Shown: positions 55,656-64,000 of the stretch, one piece after another | Numbering within the stretch: the first letter of the stretch is position 1 | Layout of the letters: each line of letters starts with the position of its first letter | Translations under genes and position numbers: made by a program | The notes under the pieces: model-generated | Seen by the model: only the letters and a program-made list of their open reading frames with translations | Databases searched by the model: none | Told to the model about the DNA's origin: nothing | From: Labrenzia sp. DG1229 | Lineage (GTDB): Bacteria; Pseudomonadota; Alphaproteobacteria; Rhizobiales; Stappiaceae | Reading direction: 5' to 3' | Length of the DNA stretch: 64,000 nucleotides | Assembly: GCF_000521215.1 (NCBI RefSeq) | Contig: NZ_KI928930.1 | Coordinates: 98,778 to 162,777 of the forward strand

Positions 55656-57182
55656 ATGGCAGAGCACCGGCTGCGGCAATTGCCTGCATCATTCCTGACA
55701 CTGGAGACATCCGGCGAAACTGAAACAGGGCAGTTGGCGGATGACGTCGCCATGATCCTGAAGGCGGGGGATGTTCTGTGCCTTTCCGGAGACCTGGGAG
55801 CCGGCAAATCCACTTTTGCACGTGCCTTGATAAGAACATTAGCGGCAGACGCGGGTCTGGAAGTTCCAAGCCCGACTTTCACGCTGGTGCAGACTTATGA
55901 CTTGCCGCGATTCGACCTGTCACACTTCGATCTCTATCGTCTTGAAGAACCGGAAGAGCTGGAAGAACTCGGTCTTGAAGATCTTCTGGAAACAGGAGCC
56001 GCACTGATCGAGTGGCCCGAAAGGGCGGAAAGCCTGCTCCCCCGGGATGCCTTGTGGATACAGAATGTCCAGCCGGATGAAGAGACGGACAACAGGCGGT
56101 TCGTTTTCCATTCCGAAAACCCGGACTGGCAGCAGCGCATCGAGCAGACGCTCGGTGTTCGAGATTTCCTGGAAAATGCAGGTCTCGGTAGTGCCAACCG
56201 CCGGTTTCTGGCCGGAGATGCCTCCTTGCGGACGTTCGAAAGCATCGCATCGATATCCGGAAGATCTGTTCTGATGCGCTGGCCTTTTCGGGAAGGTACC
56301 GTTTCGGAAGACGTCAGGGCATACATGACCCGTGTCCATCTGGCGCAGGACTGCCGCTCCGTTCTTGCGATCGGTTCGGAGCTGCGCCGGCGGGGTATCA
56401 GGGCGCCGGAAACCCTTTCGGTCGACCTTGAAAATGGCCTCGTCCTTTCCGAGGACTTCGGCAGCGAGACGATCGTGGTCGATGGCCGTCCGGATCCTGC
56501 GCGCTACCGAATTGCTGTCGAAATCCTTGTTCACCTCCACCGGCAAAGTTGGCCAGAGAGCGTCCGGCTGAAGGAGGGAGGAACCTATGAGGTTCCTCAC
56601 TACTCGGATGCGGCGCTCGTTGCGGAAGCCGCTCTGTTCGTGGACTGGTATGTCCCTGAAATCTCGGGACATCCTGTCGATGCGTGCTTGCGTGCGGAAT
56701 TTGCTGCTCTTTGGCAGCATAACCTGGATCGTATTTCCGGTGCGCAAAGGGGATGGGTGCTTCGGGACTTCCATTCACCCAATTTGTTGTGGCAGGAAGC
56801 GGCCGGCGGCATCGACAGGATCGGATTGATCGATTTGCAGGATACGGTGATCGGGCCCGTCGCCTATGATGTTGCCTCTCTTTTACTGGACGCTCGAACC
56901 GAAATGAGTATCGAGCTGGAAACCAGTCTGTATGATGCTTATGTCTCCGGGATGGAGAAGCAGTCTCCGGGGTTCGACAGGGCCAGCTTTTCAGACGCCT
57001 ATTCGGTACTGGCGGTTCAGCGTGTTTCGAAGATCCTCGGGATCTTCGTCAGGCTGGCGCGACGTGATGCCAAGCCGGCTTATTTGAGCCATTTGCCGCG
57101 CATGATAGGCTATCTGGATCGCGTTCTTGAAAGGCCGGGTATGTCAGGCTTGAAAGACTGGTACAGACGTTTCCGGCACTGA
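55656..57182 (+). CDS. Fusion of TsaE with an AmgK-like sugar kinase
   Basis: 508 residues with two domains. Residues about 10-165 are TsaE, the ATPase for the tRNA t6A modification complex: Walker A GDLGAGKST (Lys51), PSPTFTLVQTYDL, HFDLYRLEEPEELEELGL, ALIEWPERA. Residues about 170-508 are an aminoglycoside-phosphotransferase-like kinase with WVLRDFHSPNLLW (the H-x-D-like catalytic loop is RDFHSPN) and LIDLQDTVIGP. This domain resembles AmgK, an anomeric kinase for N-acetylmuramate and N-acetylglucosamine. A MurU-like gene follows. The two activities are unrelated, so the fusion is a genomic arrangement known in Rhizobiales. Confidence 0.93.
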   Translation: MAEHRLRQLPASFLTLETSGETETGQLADDVAMILKAGDVLCLSGDLGAGKSTFARALIRTLAADAGLEVPSPTFTLVQTYDLPRFDLSHFDLYRLEEPEELEELGLEDLLETGAALIEWPERAESLLPRDALWIQNVQPDEETDNRRFVFHSENPDWQQRIEQTLGVRDFLENAGLGSANRRFLAGDASLRTFESIASISGRSVLMRWPFREGTVSEDVRAYMTRVHLAQDCRSVLAIGSELRRRGIRAPETLSVDLENGLVLSEDFGSETIVVDGRPDPARYRIAVEILVHLHRQSWPESVRLKEGGTYEVPHYSDAALVAEAALFVDWYVPEISGHPVDACLRAEFAALWQHNLDRISGAQRGWVLRDFHSPNLLWQEAAGGIDRIGLIDLQDTVIGPVAYDVASLLLDARTEMSIELETSLYDAYVSGMEKQSPGFDRASFSDAYSVLAVQRVSKILGIFVRLARRDAKPAYLSHLPRMIGYLDRVLERPGMSGLKDWYRRFRH

Positions 57183-57226
57183 AAAACAGGTCGTGCGATG
57201 CCGGGCACAATCATTCGAGTGAAAAA

Positions 57227-57961
57227 ATGAATCAACAGCGCTTCCGCCCATCAAAAGCAATGATCCTGGCCGCAGGCCTCGGCAAGAGGATGCGGCCACT
57301 GACCGCGACCACGCCCAAGCCGCTGATCGAAGTCAATGGCCAGGCGCTGATTGACCATGGTATGGACCGGCTGGCCGCGGCAGGAGTAAGGACATGCGTG
57401 GTCAACGTGCATTACCTTGCCGATCTTGTTGAAGTTCACGTGCGTCGCCGCAGTGACATGGAAATCCTCATCTCCGATGAACGCGAGCAATTGCTGGAAA
57501 CCGGTGGCGGCATCAAGAATGCGCTCCCGCTTCTTGGTGCAGATCCGTTCTTCCAGTTGAATGCCGACACCTGCTACTGGATTGAAGGCGTCAAACCGAA
57601 CCTGGAACACATGGTTGATGCCTGGGACGAGGACCGCATGGATGCGCTTCTTTTGGTCGCCGAAACCGTCAAGTCCGTCGGGTACGCCGGCCGGGGAGAC
57701 TTCGAAATGTCGAAAGACGGCAGTCTTACCAGGCGGTTGGAAAAAGGCGTGACACCCTTTGCCTATGCAGGTGCGGCGATCCTGCATCCGCGGTTTTTCG
57801 AGGGCGCGCCGGAAGGACCGTTCTCGATGAATATCCTGTTTGACCGGGCAATCGAATCAGGGCGCCTGTTCGGCGTTCAGATGGAAGGGTTGTGGCTTCA
57901 CATAGGCACACCGGATGCAATCAGGGCTGCGGAATATGCGGTTGGTGGAAGCGCCGCCTAG
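57227..57961 (+). CDS. murU: N-acetylmuramate 1-phosphate uridylyltransferase (MurU-like)
   Basis: 244 residues. The NTP-transferase start is AMILAAGLGKRMRPLTATTPKPLIEVNG (G-x-G-x-R-x4-T and K-P). LETGGGIKNALPLLG, LNADTCYW and LHIGTPDAI follow. MurU makes UDP-MurNAc from recycled sugar phosphate, the step after AmgK. The preceding gene supplies the AmgK-like domain. Together they form a cell-wall recycling pair. Confidence 0.9.
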   Translation: MNQQRFRPSKAMILAAGLGKRMRPLTATTPKPLIEVNGQALIDHGMDRLAAAGVRTCVVNVHYLADLVEVHVRRRSDMEILISDEREQLLETGGGIKNALPLLGADPFFQLNADTCYWIEGVKPNLEHMVDAWDEDRMDALLLVAETVKSVGYAGRGDFEMSKDGSLTRRLEKGVTPFAYAGAAILHPRFFEGAPEGPFSMNILFDRAIESGRLFGVQMEGLWLHIGTPDAIRAAEYAVGGSAA

Positions 57962-58571
57962 GCAGTGCGCTCACAAACGAGGTCGAGGTAGTGCTGGAAA
58001 CAGCAAAATTCGACCGGGAAAGGCGCAATGAGCAATGCTTCTGCCAGCCGAACCGCCTGGCAAAGCAGATCAAAGCCGTCTTGGTGCCGCCTGGCGATGA
58101 GGTGGATTAGCCTGGCATCAGCGTCGCAAGCTCTTGAAAATCGGGTGGTTTCCTGCAAGCTTGCGCCTTGTATCAAGGCAAATCTACATTCACCGATTCA
58201 ATTTCGTTTGTGAGGGTTTGGCCGGGAGCCCAATAGAAGAACACGGAGCCTCTTGATGGATCCAGATCGGCTCATATCCGAGGCACGGAGCGACGTTCGA
58301 TGCCGAGTGCCGGGACTGCTCCGCAGCAAGGGAGATGGGTCGAGTTTCAGGCCTGCCGGGCAACATCGCATGCTGCTGGTTTTCAACCGGGCCACATCAC
58401 GGACCGCGCGCAAATCATCCGGCACCCAATGGAACGCCGGTCAGATGCTTCGCCAGTTGGAAGGCGGACAACTTTGCACTTCAAAACACGTGCGAACTGA
58501 TGCAAGCCGATTGTGTCGGCACAACCGAAGACCGGGTCGAGCGGCTCCGTATTCTTCAAAAGGGTTTTAGG
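57962..58571. other. 610-base gap between murU and addB with one weak reverse ORF
   Basis: No recognisable gene. A 72-residue frame on the minus strand (TTG 58176 to stop 57958) converges exactly onto the murU stop within the palindrome CCTAGG. It has coding-like composition (IARRHQDGFDLLCQAVRLAEALL), but it has no family pattern and no good start. The frame ahead of addB is open back to 58335, but those 79 residues are not protein-like. Confidence 0.45.
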
Positions 58572-61500
58572 ATGGCCGAGCGCGCGCGTCTCTTTTCCGT
58601 TCCGCCATCTGTTCCCTTCCTCGAAACTCTCGTCGACAAGCTTGTTGAAGGCGCCCTGGTTCCGGGATTTTGTCCCTTGGACAATCCACACCTTTTGCCT
58701 TCGGTGACACTGTATCTGCCGACGCGGCGCTCTGCACGGCTGCTTCCGCAGGTCTTTCAGAAGAAGTTCGGTGGAAAGCCGGTGCTTCTGCCTGTTATCA
58801 GGCCCGTTGGCGATGCGGATGAAGACGCTCAGAGCCTCACAGCTGACATCGATCTTGCGCCCCTGCCGCCGGCGATGCCCCTGCTTGAGCGTCACCTGGC
58901 AATGACCCGGCTCGTCAAGGCCTGGAAGGGAACCCTGCGCCGGGAAGCGCTGAGCTTGCGTCTGGACGAACCCCTGGGTGTTCCCGCTTCCACTGCGGAT
59001 GCCGCCTGGCTCGCCGCAGATCTGCTGTCACTGATGGACGAGGTTGAGACCGAGGAGGCGGACTGGAGTGAACTGACCGCGCTCGTTCCGGAGGATTTTG
59101 CGCGCTATTGGCAGATCACGCTGGATTTTCTGAAGATCGTGCAGGAAGCCTGGCCGGCCCACCTTGCCGAACGGGGGCAGATGGATCCGAAGGCGCGCAG
59201 GTCCGCGCTGATACGGCGGGAAGCTCAGCGTCTTGCAAAGGCAGCACCTGGAAACCCCGTCATCGTCGCCGGGGTCACCGGATCAGTGCCTGCGACTGCA
59301 GAACTTTTGAAAGTTGTTGCCGGATTGAAGCAGGGCGTCATCGTGCTTCCGGGGCTTGATCAGCATCTCGATAACAGGTCCTGGGCAACGCTCGGGCAAC
59401 GTAGCGCCGGGGCATCGACAAATGCCGCGCGGATCGGCATGGGCATGGCGACCTTGCCGTCTCATCCGCAATATTCGCTCAAGCAACTGCTCGACCGGCT
59501 CGGTGTTTCCCGTCCTGATGTCGCAACTCTCGGGGAGATTCCCGATCGTGCCAGGGGACTCAGGGAAACTCTTGTGTCCGAAGCCTTGCGGCCCGCCGAT
59601 ACCTCAGACGCCTGGACCGGCTTTCTTGAGGAAACGGAACCTTCCGATCGTGCAGAAGCTCTCGGGGATGTGGCAATTCTGGTGGCGCGCAACGAAGCGG
59701 ATGAAGCCCTGAGCCTGTCGATTGCCTTGCGTGAAGCGATTGAGCGGAATGAAATTTCGGCGTTGATTTCGCCGGACAGGATGCTGACCCGCCGTGTCGC
59801 GGCAGAACTGTCACGATGGAACATCCAGGTGGATGACAGTGCCGGGCGTCCGCTCGACCAGACTGCTCCGGCGATCTTGTCGGTCCTTGCAGCAAAGCTT
59901 GCCTTGAATGGATGTGAACCGATCGACCTTCTGGCGTTGCTCAAGCACCCGCTCGCACGTTTCGGTTTGCCGTTCAAGGATATCCGTTCCGCCGCGCGTG
60001 CATTGGAACGCGGCGTCATCCGTGGTCCGCGTGCAAAACCCGGAACCGGCGGTTTGCGTGCTGCGGTCGAAGCCAGCCGCGAGGACGTGGACAACACACA
60101 CATACCGCGCTGGAAGAAAGTGCACGAAGCGGACTGGGATGTGATTGTCGACCTGGTCGACAGGCTCACGGTCGCCCTCGCACCATTGGAAGATCTCAGC
60201 GGAAGCACTGAATCGATCTCGGTCACGGACCTTGCACGGCTGCATATTGAGGTCATCCAGGCCGTGGCGACGGACGACGCCAGTTCTTTTGAGGAGCTAT
60301 ATGCGGGAGAGGCGGGTGAGGGCCTCGCACAGTTTCTGAGCGATCTTCTTGAAGGTGGATCGAGCGGCCTGGAGGTGCCACCCGGCGAATGGCCGACCGT
60401 GTTGCCTGCATTGATGGCGGGACAGGCGGTGCGCCGAAGGCTTCCGGGAGATCAGAGGGTACAGATACTCGGTCCGATGGAGGCGCGTCTTCAGACATTT
60501 GATTTCGTGATCCTGGGCGGGCTCAATGAAGGTATCTGGCCGCAACGAACCCGCAATGATCCCTGGTTGAGCAGACCCATGAAGCGGGACATCGGTCTGG
60601 AGCCGCCGGAAAGGCGACTTGGTGCTGCGGCCCATGATTTCGCTCAGGGGCTCGGAGCAAGACGGGTACTCCTGTCTCGAGCCGCACGCTCTGACGGCGC
60701 CCCCACGGTCGCTTCCCGCTGGCTGCAGCGACTGACGACGCTCGCAGGTCCCGACGCAACCCGTTCGATGGAGCAGCGCGGAAGTACATACGCAAAACTG
60801 GCCGGTCTTCTGGACCAGCCGGATGGTCCGGTTCGCCCGGCAAAACGGCCCGTTCCAGCTCCCGCTCTCGGCGCAAGACCGAAATCGCTGTCGATTACGG
60901 AGATCGAGCGACTGATCCGCGATCCCTATGCGATCTATGCCCGTCACGTCCTGGAACTGCAGGCGGTGGATCCCATCGGCGGCGAACCGGGAGCGGCCGA
61001 CAAGGGAACCCTGATCCACGATGCCCTTGCCGAGTTTCTCGCGACCTGGTCGGGACCGTTTGATGACAGCGCCGTTGCAGCCCTCAAGGAGATCGGCGAA
61101 AAACTATTCGAGCCTCTCGATGCCTTTCCGGCCGTTCGGGCGCTGTGGTGGCCACGGTTCCAGAAGATTGCGACAGGATTTGTGGCCTTTGAGGAACGGC
61201 GTTCGAAAGCGGTCGATGAACGGTTTCTGGAGATTGGTGGCGGTGTGGAACTCACGCTGCCGGGGTTCGATTTCCGGCTGCGGGGACGCGCGGACCGTAT
61301 CGATCTTCTGACAACCGGAGACCTGGCTGTCATTGACTACAAGACAGGGCAGGTCCCGTCCCAGAAACAGGTCGATGCGCTGTTGTCTCCCCAGTTGCCA
61401 CTGGAAGCTGCCATGATCAGGAGGTCCGGGTTCAAGGATGTTCCATCGGGAAAGCAGATCTCGGAACTGCTCTATCTGCAGCTGAAAGACGGCGCTGATC

Positions 61501-61709
61501 CGGTTTCACGCAATCCCAGGGAAACATCCTTGGAAGACCTCGTTGAGGATGCCTGGCAACGCCTGGAACAATTGATCGCCTACTATTGCAATCCGGAAAC
61601 CGGTTACCTCTCCCGTGCCCGGGTCATGCGGGGAAGGGCGATGGATGGTGACTACGATCACCTGGCACGCACCCAGGAATGGGCGTTGGGAGGCGAGGAA
61701 CCGACATGA
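58572..61709 (+). CDS. addB: Double-strand break repair protein AddB
   Basis: AddB is the nuclease-helicase partner of AddA in RecBCD-type end resection. I start at ATG 58572 (MAERARLFSVPPSVPFLETLVDKLVEGAL). 1045 residues. The long N-terminal half is degenerate UvrD-like. The PD-(D/E)xK nuclease lies near the C-terminus: GTLIHDALAEFL, RGRADRIDLL, AVIDYKTGQVPSQKQ and the QLPLEAAMI motif. Its stop overlaps the addA start by four bases (ATGA). The two are cotranscribed. Confidence 0.95.
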   Translation: MAERARLFSVPPSVPFLETLVDKLVEGALVPGFCPLDNPHLLPSVTLYLPTRRSARLLPQVFQKKFGGKPVLLPVIRPVGDADEDAQSLTADIDLAPLPPAMPLLERHLAMTRLVKAWKGTLRREALSLRLDEPLGVPASTADAAWLAADLLSLMDEVETEEADWSELTALVPEDFARYWQITLDFLKIVQEAWPAHLAERGQMDPKARRSALIRREAQRLAKAAPGNPVIVAGVTGSVPATAELLKVVAGLKQGVIVLPGLDQHLDNRSWATLGQRSAGASTNAARIGMGMATLPSHPQYSLKQLLDRLGVSRPDVATLGEIPDRARGLRETLVSEALRPADTSDAWTGFLEETEPSDRAEALGDVAILVARNEADEALSLSIALREAIERNEISALISPDRMLTRRVAAELSRWNIQVDDSAGRPLDQTAPAILSVLAAKLALNGCEPIDLLALLKHPLARFGLPFKDIRSAARALERGVIRGPRAKPGTGGLRAAVEASREDVDNTHIPRWKKVHEADWDVIVDLVDRLTVALAPLEDLSGSTESISVTDLARLHIEVIQAVATDDASSFEELYAGEAGEGLAQFLSDLLEGGSSGLEVPPGEWPTVLPALMAGQAVRRRLPGDQRVQILGPMEARLQTFDFVILGGLNEGIWPQRTRNDPWLSRPMKRDIGLEPPERRLGAAAHDFAQGLGARRVLLSRAARSDGAPTVASRWLQRLTTLAGPDATRSMEQRGSTYAKLAGLLDQPDGPVRPAKRPVPAPALGARPKSLSITEIERLIRDPYAIYARHVLELQAVDPIGGEPGAADKGTLIHDALAEFLATWSGPFDDSAVAALKEIGEKLFEPLDAFPAVRALWWPRFQKIATGFVAFEERRSKAVDERFLEIGGGVELTLPGFDFRLRGRADRIDLLTTGDLAVIDYKTGQVPSQKQVDALLSPQLPLEAAMIRRSGFKDVPSGKQISELLYLQLKDGADPVSRNPRETSLEDLVEDAWQRLEQLIAYYCNPETGYLSRARVMRGRAMDGDYDHLARTQEWALGGEEPT

Positions 61710-64000
61710 GCGGCATTCAGGTTCCCGAACTGACCAGAAAACGCCAGGACCTTGCCTCTCGTCCGCGCGCATCGGTATGGGTGAGCGCCAATGCCGGTTC
61801 CGGAAAGACATTCGTGCTGTCGCGCCGGGTGGTCCGGCTGTTACTGGACGGGACAGACCCGAGCCGCATTCTGGCGCTGACGTTCACAAAGGCTGCGGCG
61901 GCGGAAATGGCGAACCGCGTCTTCGGCAACCTCGGAGCCTGGGTGACCATGCCCGATGAAACGCTCGCCGCCGAGCTTCGGGACATTGAGGGGCGCAAGC
62001 CCGATGCTGCGCGGCTGGCAATGGCGCGTCGGTTGTTTGCGCGGGCGCTGGAAACACCAGGTGGTCTGAAGATCCAGACGATCCACGGATTTTGCGAAGC
62101 CTTGCTTCACCAGTTCCCGTTGGAAGCAAACGTTGCCGGGCATTTTTCAGTGCTTGACGACCGGGTTGCCGCTGAACTGATGGCAGAAGCGCGCGGGACC
62201 GTACTTCACCGGGCGGAATCTGAACCGGCCAGTCCCCTTGGCCAGGCACTTGCTTCCGTCATATCGCTCATGAGCGATGGCGGCGCACAGAAGGCGCTGG
62301 AGGAACTGATCCAGAGCCGTGATGCGTTCCGCCGCTGGACGGTTGACGCAGGCAGCCTTGACGACGCTCTTGAAGAACTTGCAGGGCTTTTGGGTGTTGA
62401 CGGGTCCGACCGGCTTGACGAATTCGACGCGCGTTTCATGACCGGCTGTCCGTTCGATCGGAACACCTGCCTGAGTTACGCGGAAGCCTTGAGAACGGGG
62501 CCCAAGACAGATCAGGCGCGTGCCGAAGCACTCGTTGAGGCTGCCCGTCAGAAAGACCCAGAAAATTTCCGTGAGGCGTGGCTGCCGGTCTTTTTGACAT
62601 CGAAACTGGATCCTCGAAAATCGCTCGCGACCAAAAAGGTGGCTGCCAGTTTCCCCGAGGTGATGGAAGCGCTGGTTGCCGAGCAGTCGCGGTTGCTTTT
62701 GCTTTTGGAGGAACGCCGAAAAATCGCCACGTTCGAGGGGACTTCGTCTCTGCTCCGGTTGGCAGATGCCGTGATACGGCACTATGAACGTGCCAAGACA
62801 GCACGAGGCTTTCTCGATTTTGAGGATCTGGTCGTCAAGACGGCAACCCTGCTGCAGAAATCGGATGCTGCACAATGGGTCCAGTACAAGCTCGACCAGG
62901 GGCTTGATCATATTCTCGTCGATGAAGCACAGGATACCAGCCCGCGGCAATGGGACGTGGTCACTTCGCTCGCCTCTGAATTTTTTGTTGGAGCCGGGGC
63001 GCATGAACGGACCAGAACACTCTTTGCGGTCGGTGATGAAAAACAGTCGATCTATTCCTTCCAGGGCGCTGTCCCGGCCTATTTCGATGCCATGCGGCGC
63101 GCATTTTCGAAGCAGGCAGATGCTGCGGAGCAGGAATTTCATTCGGTCAATCTGCAATTGTCCTTTCGTTCGACACCCGACGTGCTCGGTGCCGTTGACA
63201 GGGTCTTTCAGGAGGAATCCGCCCATCGTGGTTTGTCTCAGGAGGTCAGTGCTCCGGTACATGAAGCCATCAGGCGGGATCCCGGAATAGTGGATCTCTG
63301 GCCTCTCGAGGTGGAAGCTGACATCGAGGAACCCGAGGACTGGCGGTTACCGGTCGATCATGTCGGGTCCGGTAGCCCGATGCTGAAGGTTGCAAGGCGA
63401 ATTGCAGCGCAGATCGCCGGCTGGATGCGCGAAGGCACAGCGGATCCGGGAGAAGTAATGATCCTGGTGCGCAAGCGGGGGCCGTTTGTCGAAGCGCTCA
63501 ACCGGGAACTCAAGGAACTGAATGTTCCCGCGGCCGGCAGTGACCGCCTGGTTCTGACGGACCACATAGCGGTTCAGGACCTTGCTGCGCTCGGGCGGTT
63601 CATGTTGTTGCCTGAGGACGATCTGTCTCTGGCCGCTGTGCTGAAGTGCCCGCTGTTCGGTCTGACGGACGAAAACCTGTTCGAAATAGCCAGGGAAACG
63701 CCGGCGAAAATTCGTCCCGGTACATTATGGCAGATGCTGGTGAAGCGGTCGGAAACGTCCCCGCAATGGCATGCCGTGAGGACCCGGCTGGAAGATTGGC
63801 GGGCCCGTGCCGACTTCGTTCCGCCTTATGAATTCTACTCCCGGCTTCTGGGGAGCGATGGCGGCCGCAAGGCGTTCCGCGCCAGGCTTGGCGTCGAAGT
63901 GGATGATGTTCTGGACGAGTTTCTGGCTCTGACGATCGCCTATGAACAGGCCGGGACGCCAGGCCTGGAAGGGTTTCTTGCCTGGATGGCTGCTGCTCCG
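61706..64000 (+). CDS. addA: Double-strand break repair helicase AddA (3' part off the right edge)
   Basis: 765 codons are visible from ATG 61706, with the stop beyond the window. UvrD-type helicase motifs are Walker A SANAGSGKT (Lys34), LALTFTKAAAAEMANRV, LDFEDLVV, ILVDEAQDTSPRQWD (Walker B), FAVGDEKQSIYSFQGA and LQLSFRST. The nuclease domain expected at the C-terminus is not in the window. It overlaps addB by four bases. Alphaproteobacteria use AddAB in place of RecBCD. Confidence 0.96.
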   Translation, partial: MSGIQVPELTRKRQDLASRPRASVWVSANAGSGKTFVLSRRVVRLLLDGTDPSRILALTFTKAAAAEMANRVFGNLGAWVTMPDETLAAELRDIEGRKPDAARLAMARRLFARALETPGGLKIQTIHGFCEALLHQFPLEANVAGHFSVLDDRVAAELMAEARGTVLHRAESEPASPLGQALASVISLMSDGGAQKALEELIQSRDAFRRWTVDAGSLDDALEELAGLLGVDGSDRLDEFDARFMTGCPFDRNTCLSYAEALRTGPKTDQARAEALVEAARQKDPENFREAWLPVFLTSKLDPRKSLATKKVAASFPEVMEALVAEQSRLLLLLEERRKIATFEGTSSLLRLADAVIRHYERAKTARGFLDFEDLVVKTATLLQKSDAAQWVQYKLDQGLDHILVDEAQDTSPRQWDVVTSLASEFFVGAGAHERTRTLFAVGDEKQSIYSFQGAVPAYFDAMRRAFSKQADAAEQEFHSVNLQLSFRSTPDVLGAVDRVFQEESAHRGLSQEVSAPVHEAIRRDPGIVDLWPLEVEADIEEPEDWRLPVDHVGSGSPMLKVARRIAAQIAGWMREGTADPGEVMILVRKRGPFVEALNRELKELNVPAAGSDRLVLTDHIAVQDLAALGRFMLLPEDDLSLAAVLKCPLFGLTDENLFEIARETPAKIRPGTLWQMLVKRSETSPQWHAVRTRLEDWRARADFVPPYEFYSRLLGSDGGRKAFRARLGVEVDDVLDEFLALTIAYEQAGTPGLEGFLAWMAAAP

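Noticed and set aside
58335-58571. A longer N-terminus for addB
   Set aside because: The added 79 residues have no family pattern, while MAERARLFSVPPSVPFLETL at 58572 fits AddB.

Overview
The window comes from an alphaproteobacterium of the Hyphomicrobiales (Rhizobiales). The best guess is the Stappiaceae (Roseibium/Labrenzia-like). This rests on protein identities and gene order alone, because there is no rRNA in the window. Markers are an mdh-sucCD-sucAB-lpd block, priA next to atpHAGDC, pckA divergent from chvI-chvG-hprK-PTS, and ahcY followed by divL, a tsaE fusion, murU, addB and addA. It is chromosomal housekeeping DNA. I see no tRNA, rRNA, CRISPR, insertion sequence or prophage.

Layout. 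1-3.1 kb: a partial MAPEG protein, a degenerate low-molecular-weight phosphatase, an Omp19-like lipoprotein, a protein with a DUF7662-like domain and a GrpB-family protein. 3.2-16.1 kb: zapE and a TCA-cycle block (mdh, sucC with a 1-nt frameshift, a small lipoprotein between sucC and sucD, sucD, sucA, two-lipoyl sucB, three unrelated small genes, lpd). 16.1-25.5 kb: accessory and membrane genes. These are a frameshifted GT-C-like protein, a MerR regulator with a methyltransferase divergent from a cation-efflux protein, a metallophosphoesterase, small secreted proteins, a frameshifted acetyltransferase, xerC, a VPLPA-CTERM protein and a transaldolase. 25.7-33.4 kb: priA and the F1 ATP synthase operon. 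33.4-39.6 kb: two tandem GAF/PAS/GGDEF diguanylate cyclases. 40-43.8 kb: a GcrA-C-terminus-like mini protein and a molybdenum-cofactor maturation cluster with two XdhC halves. 44-52.9 kb: pckA divergent from chvI-chvG-hprK-manX-ptsH, then a cyclopropane synthase family gene and ahcY. 53.1-64 kb: divL, tsaE-amgK, murU, addB and addA, which runs off the right end.

How the genes connect. The TCA, ATP synthase, PEP carboxykinase and regulatory PTS genes make this a central-carbon and energy region. A 20-nt element is shared (18/20) by the leaders of the mdh and atp operons, which suggests common control. ahcY carries a perfect 20-nt operator-like palindrome. The ChvG-ChvI two-component system sits between pckA and an incomplete, sugar-transport-free PTS.

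Three genes (sucC, the membrane GT-like gene, the GNAT acetyltransferase) are each broken by a single-base indel with conserved coding on both sides. Because sucC is a core enzyme, sequence error is a serious possibility and reads should be checked. The most interesting unexplained items are the shared mdh/atp element, the lipoprotein nested between sucC and sucD, the GGDEF protein with an internally duplicated PAS module, the metal-responsive MerR locus whose exporter has altered metal ligands, and the stand-alone GcrA-like zinc-knuckle protein.
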